Below, piece by piece: positions 21,505-26,257 of a stretch of 26,257 nucleotides of DNA (position 1 is its first letter; every line of letters starts with the position of its first letter). The DNA is taken from the NCBI GenBank assembly GCA_937993755.1, contig CALKMA010000004.1:1-26257 (forward strand), given 5' to 3'. Below the pieces are notes generated by a model. It did not search any database, was not told the origin of the DNA, and was given only the letters and a program-made list of their open reading frames with translations. Source of the DNA: HGM13233 sp900762805 (GTDB taxonomy: Bacteria; Bacillota; Clostridia; Oscillospirales; Ruminococcaceae). The translations under genes and the position numbers were made by a program.

Positions 21505-22637
21505 ATTTTTCCTCCGTTTGTATTGGTTTGTGCGTCCGGCCCGCCGCTGGGCGTCCGGCAGTAGAATTCCCTGTACCACTCGGCAAATTTCCGCAGCCCC
21601 TCCCGCAGCGGGGTGGCAGGGCGGAAGCCGAAATCACGTTCGAGCGCCGAGGTGTCGGCGTAGGTCACGGGTACGTCGCCCGGCTGCATGGGCACCAGCT
21701 TTTTGTGGCTCTCAAAATCGTAATCGGCCGGCAGGACACCGGCGCGGATCAGCTCCTCCTGCAGGATCTGAACGAAATCCAGCAGATTTTCGGGGTGGCT
21801 GTTGCCGATGTTGTAGATGGCGTAGGGCGGCAACACACGGCCGTCGTCCGCCGTTTTGCGGGCCGGCGGGCCGGCCATGACGCGAAGAACGCCCTCCACG
21901 ATATCGTCGATATAGGTGAAATCGCGGCGGCAGCTGCCATAATTGAAAATTTCGATGGTCTGACCGCGCCGCAGCTTGTCGGTAAAGCCGAAATAGGCCA
22001 TATCGGGCCGGCCGGCCGGCCCGTAGACCGTGAAAAAGCGCAGGCCGGTCGATGGGATACCGTACAGGCTGGCATAGGCGTGGGCCATCAGCTCGTTGCT
22101 TTTTTTTGTGGCCGCGTAGAGCGACATGGGGCAGTCGGCCTTGTCCTCAACGGCGTAGGGGATCCTCTGATTGGAGCCGTAGACGCTGGAGGAGGAGGCG
22201 TAGACCAGATGCGCGACACCGGGCGCGCCGCCGTCGTAGGAATGGCGGCAGGCTTCAAGGATGTGGTAAAAGCCGATCAGGTTGGCCTTGATGTAGGCGT
22301 CGGGGTCGGTGATGGAATAGCGCACGCCGGCCTGCGCCGCCAGATTGACAACCAGCTGCGGGCGATAGCGCTCAAACAGCCCATCGACCAGCGGCCGATC
22401 GGCCAGGTCGCCCCGCACCAGCTGCCAGGAGGCCCGCGGGGCCGCCTGCGCCAGCTTTTCCAGCTCCTTCAGCCGGTATTCCTTGATCGAGACGTCGTAA
22501 TAGTCGTTTACGTTGTCCAGCCCGATGACGTTGACGGCGGCGCCCGTGCCGAGCAGAGCTCTGACCAAATTGGCGCCGATAAAGCCGGCTGCGCCGGTGA
22601 CCAGAACTGTTTTTCCGTTCAGATATTCCCTGTACAT
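21501..22637 (-). CDS. NAD-dependent epimerase, probably UDP-glucuronate 4-epimerase
   Basis: 378 residues, extended SDR family. The NAD motif is VTGAAGFIGANLVRALL (13-29). LDNVNDYYDVSIKEYRL (40-56) is the segment typical of UDP-glucuronate/galacturonate 4-epimerases. HLVYASSSSVYGSNQRIPY carries the catalytic Ser/Thr region, and Y174 and K178 form YAATK. RRDFTYIDDIVEGV follows. The last 17 residues after FYCRTPS are low complexity. The predicted reaction is interconversion of UDP-glucuronate and UDP-galacturonate, which fits the overlapping dehydrogenase gene downstream. AGGAG lies upstream of ATG 22637, 35 bases after the ATP-grasp gene. UDP-glucose 4-epimerase is less likely because of the NVNDYYD segment. 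Confidence 0.9.
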   Translation of the reverse strand: MYREYLNGKTVLVTGAAGFIGANLVRALLGTGAAVNVIGLDNVNDYYDVSIKEYRLKELEKLAQAAPRASWQLVRGDLADRPLVDGLFERYRPQLVVNLAAQAGVRYSITDPDAYIKANLIGFYHILEACRHSYDGGAPGVAHLVYASSSSVYGSNQRIPYAVEDKADCPMSLYAATKKSNELMAHAYASLYGIPSTGLRFFTVYGPAGRPDMAYFGFTDKLRRGQTIEIFNYGSCRRDFTYIDDIVEGVLRVMAGPPARKTADDGRVLPPYAIYNIGNSHPENLLDFVQILQEELIRAGVLPADYDFESHKKLVPMQPGDVPVTYADTSALERDFGFRPATPLREGLRKFAEWYREFYCRTPSGGPDAQTNTNGGKI

Positions 22638-22672
22638 CCTTCAGGCTCCTGTCGTTCGTGTATTTATCCCCG

Positions 22673-23617
22673 CTATACCGGGCTGTCGGCGCGCCGTTCC
22701 GGCAGGCACAGCAGCGCGCCCAGCCGGCGGTCCCACGTCTGCGGGAGGATGGGCGAAAAGCCGCTCCCGTCAAAGAAGGTCAGCTCCCCGAAATAGATGC
22801 GGCCGCCCACAAGATAGAGATCGACCCGCACATGGGGCAGCCCAACCGCCAGCTTTTCGGCGGCGGCGATCATTTGGTCATACTGCTCCGGCCGCTCCGG
22901 CGGCACGGCAGAGCGCTGGTAGCCCCAGGTAAAGTCGAGGCGGTCAAAATTTCGGTCAAAATAGTCGGCCTTTGTGGGGACCGGCGAGAAACGGTCGGAA
23001 TTGATCATTGAGAGGGCCATGCGCCCGTCGAAGCAGTAGAATTTATAATCTCGAAGCCCATGGCCGGAAGCGTCGGCCAGATACTGCTCACCGATGATTT
23101 TCCTTGGCACGTTCTTGTAGGGCCATTCGCGGCCGTGCAGGAAATAATCCTGCGCCAGACCGCGCCGCAGCCCGGCTCGGACACGGGCAGGGTCGAGACG
23201 GCTCTTGTCCCGGCAGATGTACATGCCCAGCCCCGAATTGTGGTTGCACTTGAGCACGAACTGCGTCGGCAGTCGGTCAAAATCGATTTCGTCGGGGTCG
23301 TCCCACACGCCGAGGAGCGGGATGAGATGCTCCTCCCCCAGCTTTTCGGCTACATAGTCCCGCACGCGGTATTTGTCCACCAGAACCGTGTGCAGCGGGT
23401 CGCGGTAGTAGAGCTTGAGCCACTGCAGCTTTTCATTGAGTGTCTCAGGGTGCTCCAGCTCCAGCGGCCGCCCCATATGGGCACGGTAGAGCTTTTCGAG
23501 ATAGTCCCTGTCGGAAAGGCGGTCGTAAAAGCCGCGATCCGCCAGTACGCGGGTCCGATAGGACGGGTCGGTCAGAAACCGCCCCAATTTCTTTATAAGC
23601 CTTTTTGCGCCTGCCAA
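22673..23617 (-). CDS. TupA-like ATP-grasp protein
   Basis: 314 residues from a TTG at 23617, chosen because GGGAGGTG stands just before it. A GTG at 23626 lies inside that site. The sequence matches the TupA-like ATP-grasp family of polysaccharide loci: YRAHMGRPLELEHPETLNEK, then LQWLKLYYRDPLHTVLVDKY, FVLKCNHNSGLGMYICRDKS (ATP-binding loop), KIIGEQYL, DYKFYCFDGRM, and the metal/ATP-binding C-terminal part VRVDLYLVGGRIYFGELTF followed by DGSGF. TupA was named from teichuronopeptide synthesis in alkaliphilic Bacillus, where uronic acids are linked to amino acids. Next to UDP-uronate enzymes, this one may amidate uronic acid residues with amino acids (inference). Family members are sometimes labelled glycosyltransferase, which the fold does not support. 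It begins 16 bases after the upstream ligase stop. Confidence 0.85.
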   Translation of the reverse strand: MAGAKRLIKKLGRFLTDPSYRTRVLADRGFYDRLSDRDYLEKLYRAHMGRPLELEHPETLNEKLQWLKLYYRDPLHTVLVDKYRVRDYVAEKLGEEHLIPLLGVWDDPDEIDFDRLPTQFVLKCNHNSGLGMYICRDKSRLDPARVRAGLRRGLAQDYFLHGREWPYKNVPRKIIGEQYLADASGHGLRDYKFYCFDGRMALSMINSDRFSPVPTKADYFDRNFDRLDFTWGYQRSAVPPERPEQYDQMIAAAEKLAVGLPHVRVDLYLVGGRIYFGELTFFDGSGFSPILPQTWDRRLGALLCLPERRADSPV

Positions 23618-23632
23618 TGATATCACCTCCCA

Positions 23633-24859
23633 TCATTGTGCTCCCCTCCGGGTCGCTTGCGCCTTCAGCCTTTGTGTACAGCAATAGAACAGCAGAAAAT
23701 AGAAATATATGGATTTGGAATAATAGGAAACCATGGCAAAGTCCATGCACAGCAGCAGCACCAGCAGCACAAGGCACACCTTGAATTCCCCATCGCGGAA
23801 GGCCCGGTATCTGAGCAGCTGATACAGCAGATACGCGGGCAGCGCGTAATAACAGATAAAGCCGACAAGGCCGCCGCAGGCCAGCAGCTCGACATAGTTG
23901 CTGTGCAGGTAGACGGCGCGCCCCTGATAGACAGCGCCCAGCAGGATGGAATCTCCCATGCCGATGCCGAGGAGCGGCGTCTGCCAGAACTGCCGCAGGC
24001 CGATCCTGATGTACTCGGCCCGCGCGGCGGTGGAGTAGTCGGTCTCGGACAGGCCGAGCAGTGTCAGCACCGAGAGCCGGATGCGGGTGCGCAGCCCCTC
24101 GAAGATGGGCAGCGTCAGCAGCAGGAAAGCAGCGGCCAGCACGATGACGGCAAAGATCAGCAGATGCTTTTTGCGGTTTTTGTGCGCCAGCTCGAACATC
24201 AGCAGCAGGAAAAAGAAGCCGGCGCCCAGAAAGAGGATAGCCTTTTTGCTGTAGGACACCGCGATCATGAAGATGTCGAGCAGCATCATGATGTCCCACC
24301 ACTTGAGCCTCTTGCGGTCAAGGACATACTGCAGGTTGATGATGGCCGCGATGGCCGCCACCATGCCCATGTCGTTGGCGTTCATGTAGTCGTTGGGGAT
24401 GCGGACGTTCGTCTGCAGCCAGCCGATGAGAGTGAGCGGGCCGTAACGCGCGATGATATACAGCAGGACCAGGTTGCCGCCCCACATGATGGCCTGAAGC
24501 AGGCGGGTCGAGCTGTCCTCCCGGTGGAAGCAAAGCAGCAGGAGAAAGAAAAGGAGCATGGTTTTGAGCAGACTTATCGCCATGCTGTGGGTCAGCCGGG
24601 TGTTCCAGGCCCACAGGCTACTCAGGAAGCAGTAGGCGACCAGAGCGCCGAGGCAGGTGTGCATGGCCGTCCAGCGAAAGCGCAGCTCCCGCTTGAGCAG
24701 TGTCAGCAGACACAACGCGCCTGTCAGCAGCATCGTCAGGGCGCTGCCGTGAGGGATCGATTCATACAGAGAGAGCAGGGCAAAGATCACCGCCGACAGG
24801 GCGACGGTGGCCGGAGTATACAGCTTATCGAACTGCCTTTGCAGCTTGGTTTGGGGCAT
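23633..24859 (-). CDS. O-antigen ligase/polymerase family membrane protein (Wzy_C)
   Basis: 408 residues with about 11 hydrophobic segments, a typical size. The family joins or polymerises lipid-linked polysaccharide chains outside the membrane. Marks: VSYSKKAILFLGAGFFFLLL (Ser-Lys rich turn before a helix); AARAEYIRIGLRQFWQTPLL, then GIGMGDS; and YLHSNYVELLACGGLVG with H319, which together match the Wzy_C/RfaL signature of Arg, Gly-x-Gly and His-Asn. The start at 24859 was chosen because AAGGAGA lies 5 bases upstream; the frame stays open to 25024 but that part is Arg/Ala-rich and has no site. Whether it is a ligase or a polymerase cannot be told. No flippase or priming transferase is in this window. 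Confidence 0.9.
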   Translation of the reverse strand: MPQTKLQRQFDKLYTPATVALSAVIFALLSLYESIPHGSALTMLLTGALCLLTLLKRELRFRWTAMHTCLGALVAYCFLSSLWAWNTRLTHSMAISLLKTMLLFFLLLLCFHREDSSTRLLQAIMWGGNLVLLYIIARYGPLTLIGWLQTNVRIPNDYMNANDMGMVAAIAAIINLQYVLDRKRLKWWDIMMLLDIFMIAVSYSKKAILFLGAGFFFLLLMFELAHKNRKKHLLIFAVIVLAAAFLLLTLPIFEGLRTRIRLSVLTLLGLSETDYSTAARAEYIRIGLRQFWQTPLLGIGMGDSILLGAVYQGRAVYLHSNYVELLACGGLVGFICYYALPAYLLYQLLRYRAFRDGEFKVCLVLLVLLLCMDFAMVSYYSKSIYFYFLLFYCCTQRLKAQATRRGAQ

Positions 24860-25111
24860 GGTTGTCTCCTTGGTATCGGGTCGCCGCTCTGTTCCGGCCT
24901 CCCGCGCCGCGGCGCGGCCGAACGGCAGCGCCCGCCGGCCCTTCCGTCTGTGCGGCAGAGCCTGTCCGGCGAGGGATATCGCGCCGGCAGCCCTCCGAGC
25001 TTCCCCGGCAGAGCGGGCCGCCATGATTTGATTTGGCTTATTGCATACAGCAATGAGAGATGATAAATAAAAGAAGCCGTGCCGGACAGACTGTCCGGCA
25101 CACCGGCCTTT
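24860..25111. other. Intergenic region between the glycosyltransferase and the ligase
   Basis: 252 bases. It holds the glycosyltransferase terminator (25064-25101) and a small dyad ATTGC-N5-GCAAT at 25040-25054. I found no convincing promoter for the ligase, so its transcription start remains open; read-through past the terminator is possible. Confidence 0.45.
25064..25101 (-). terminator. Terminator of the family 2 glycosyltransferase gene
   Basis: GTGCCGGAC (25079-25087) pairs perfectly with GTCCGGCAC (25093-25101), and the loop AGACT can close further to 11 bp. On the minus strand it is followed by GGCTTCTTTTATTT. It lies 11 bases after the stop codon. Confidence 0.8.
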
Positions 25112-25864
25112 TCATTTGATCCGCAGCACCTTGATGACACACCAATAGGCGATGTGAAAAAGCGAGCGGGGCAGGCTGAGATGCTCGATCCTGCGGTAGA
25201 GCACCCAGTGATATTTGATGACCTTCAGCTTGTTGCGGGAAATAGAGCCGCTCCGCAGCCGGTACTGCATCAGGACCTCCGGCAGCCCCCAGATATACGG
25301 TTCCTTTTTGAGCATCTGGAGCCAAAGGGCATCGTCGTTGCGCTTGCGGATATTGGGTACCTCGAACTTGCCCATTTTTTCCACCGAGTACATGACGGTG
25401 GAGTTGCCGACGGGGCAGTCGAGCAGCAGGCGGTTGTAATCGGTTTTGGGAACGGTGCGGACGATCTTGCCCAGCGGCTTGCCGGTCTCGTCGATCTGCT
25501 CGTAGGCTGTGCAGGAAAAGACGCAGCCGTTTTCCTGCATGAAATCCAGCTGGCGTTGGAGCTTTTCGGGATGCCAGAGATCGTCGGAATCCAGAAAGGC
25601 CATCCACTGGCCCTCGGCCAGGCGCATGGCCTCGGTGCGCGCCACGGCGGCTCCGGCGTTTGCCGGAAGGCAGTGGTATTTGATGCGGCTGTCCTGCCCG
25701 GAAAGCGCACCCACGATGTCGCGGGTGTCGTCGGTAGAACAGTCGTCCATAATGATCATTTCCCAGTTCGGATAGGTCTGCGCCTGAACCGAACGGATGG
25801 TATCCGCTATAAATTTTCCGCAGTTGTAGGTCGGTGTGATGACCGAGACCAAACCTTGTATCAT
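25112..25864 (-). CDS. Family 2 glycosyltransferase
   Basis: 250 residues. GT2 enzymes transfer a sugar from a nucleotide-sugar donor, at the cytoplasmic face of the membrane. The GT-A fold marks are complete: SVITPTYNCGKFIADTIRSV at the N-terminus; IIMDDCSTDDT with D40-D41; AVARTEAMRLAEGQWMAFLD leading to the DSDD motif at 92-95 (divalent metal and nucleotide); and KRNDDALWLQML (174-185) with the catalytic-base acidic pair. The C-terminal 40 residues are basic and aromatic and may touch the membrane. GAGG lies upstream of ATG 25864. It has its own promoter and terminator but belongs in function to the polysaccharide block. Donor and acceptor are unknown. Confidence 0.93.
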   Translation of the reverse strand: MIQGLVSVITPTYNCGKFIADTIRSVQAQTYPNWEMIIMDDCSTDDTRDIVGALSGQDSRIKYHCLPANAGAAVARTEAMRLAEGQWMAFLDSDDLWHPEKLQRQLDFMQENGCVFSCTAYEQIDETGKPLGKIVRTVPKTDYNRLLLDCPVGNSTVMYSVEKMGKFEVPNIRKRNDDALWLQMLKKEPYIWGLPEVLMQYRLRSGSISRNKLKVIKYHWVLYRRIEHLSLPRSLFHIAYWCVIKVLRIK

Positions 25865-25916
25865 TTTTGCCTCTTGCCGTTTCCGCTTTTACGGCCTGCG
25901 CCGCCAAAGCTTTACA

Positions 25917-26060
25917 GGGATGTTTTCGGAAGCAGGGTGCTTTCTTTGGAGATGGGATTGAAAAGGGAGACTCTCGAAAAGCAGGGGCGGCTCCGGGAGG
26001 AGGCCGGTGCTTTCGGAAGGCGGGGGTATTTTCAAAGGACAGGGATCGTTTTTGGAAATG
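25917..26060. repeat. Degenerate tandem repeat, about 18-20 bases per unit
   Basis: Units on the plus strand begin with GGG and resemble GGGATGTTTTCGGAAGCA. They start at 25917, 25935, 25954, 25984, 26006, 26024 and 26042, so most spacings are 18-22 bases. The best copies are those at 25917, 26006 and 26042; the ones at 25954 and 25984 are badly decayed. It lies in the predicted leader of the glycosyltransferase gene. Confidence 0.5.
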
Positions 26061-26063
26061 AAG

Positions 26064-26098
26064 GCCGGCGGCACAGCTGGAGAGACGGGTGCGCCGGC
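26064..26098 (-). promoter_or_regulatory. GC-rich hairpin early in the glycosyltransferase leader
   Basis: GCCGGC (26064-26069) and GCAC (26071-26074) pair with GTGC (26089-26092) and GCCGGC (26093-26098), with one bulged G and a 14-base loop. On the minus strand it begins at about +16 from the predicted start. No T run follows. Confidence 0.5.
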
Positions 26099-26119
26099 GT
26101 CCCTGCTTTTCATGCTAAG

Positions 26120-26148
26120 AGTATATCACAGTTTTCCCGCACTGTCCA
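26120..26148 (-). promoter_or_regulatory. Promoter of the family 2 glycosyltransferase gene
   Basis: On the minus strand, TGGACA (26148-26143), 17 bases, TATACT (26125-26120), with TGA before the -10 box. The start would be near 26113, leaving a leader of about 250 bases that holds the hairpin and the degenerate repeats. The remaining bases 26149-26257 are more AT-rich than the rest and show no gene. Confidence 0.6.
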
Positions 26149-26257
26149 GTGGATAGCGGCGGGTTTGGAGATAAGGTACAATAAGTTGCGCAAATTGGAA
26201 AGAGGATAAAAGAAGACATAGCTTGCAGGCTCTGGTAGAATGAAGTTACCACACAAA

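Noticed and set aside
24860..25024. N-terminal extension of the O-antigen ligase-like protein
   Set aside because: Arg/Ala-rich composition, no ribosome binding site, and a clear AAGGAGA stands before the ATG at 24859.
25889..26113. 74-codon minus-strand frame starting at the predicted glycosyltransferase transcription start
   Set aside because: It would be leaderless, is Pro/Ser-rich, and is made of the degenerate DNA repeat and hairpin; no support as a gene.

Overview
The window looks like chromosome of a GC-rich, low-oxygen Firmicute of the Oscillospirales/Ruminococcaceae type. The reasons are strong AGGAGG-type ribosome binding sites, occasional TTG and GTG starts, the DUF1385-prmC and recA-recX-rimO-pgsA gene orders, and a sodium-pump decarboxylase beta subunit followed by a tiny OadG-like protein. 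The genus is not determined. No tRNA, rRNA, CRISPR array or intact mobile element was seen.

Layout. (1) 1-409, minus: the C-terminal part of a phage minor capsid protein, truncated at 409, running off the left edge; a prophage remnant or edge. (2) 483-2472, plus: nucleoside hydrolase overlapping a WYL-domain regulator. (3) 3011-3385, minus: a small acidic protein with three 21-residue repeats, with its own promoter and terminator. (4) 3808-5226, plus: a family 1 6-phospho-beta-glucosidase behind a near-consensus promoter and a leader containing a terminator-like hairpin. (5) 6173-9531, plus: lipoprotein, OmpR-type response regulator and histidine kinase, behind a promoter with an unexplained leader of about 330 bases. 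(6) 9545-17344, plus: a dense housekeeping run of DUF1385 protein, prmC, recA, recX, rimO, pgsA, cysS and an Mrp-type ATPase, closed by a perfect bidirectional terminator. (7) 17705-18475, minus: a short-chain dehydrogenase. (8) 18818-20076, minus: decarboxylase beta subunit plus a 45-residue OadG-like membrane protein. (9) 20272-25864, minus: surface polysaccharide genes (family 2 glycosyltransferase, O-antigen-ligase-like polymerase/ligase, TupA-like ATP-grasp, UDP-uronate 4-epimerase, UDP-glucose 6-dehydrogenase).

How the genes fit together. The polysaccharide block can make UDP-glucuronate and UDP-galacturonate from UDP-glucose. It also carries a TupA-like ATP-grasp enzyme that could attach amino acids to uronic acid carboxyl groups, which would give an amidated, uronate-containing surface polymer (inference). 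The lipoprotein with its two-component pair looks like a cell-surface sensing module. Most of the rest is core metabolism and DNA repair.

Most worth a second look: a perfect 13-bp A/T-flanked hairpin inside the first codons of recX; GC-rich hairpins starting about +14 to +20 at five separate predicted promoters; the long unexplained leader before the lipoprotein; the repeat-acidic protein; and a 13-base word shared by the loops of two unrelated terminators. All positions were worked out by hand from the sequence; no database search was possible.
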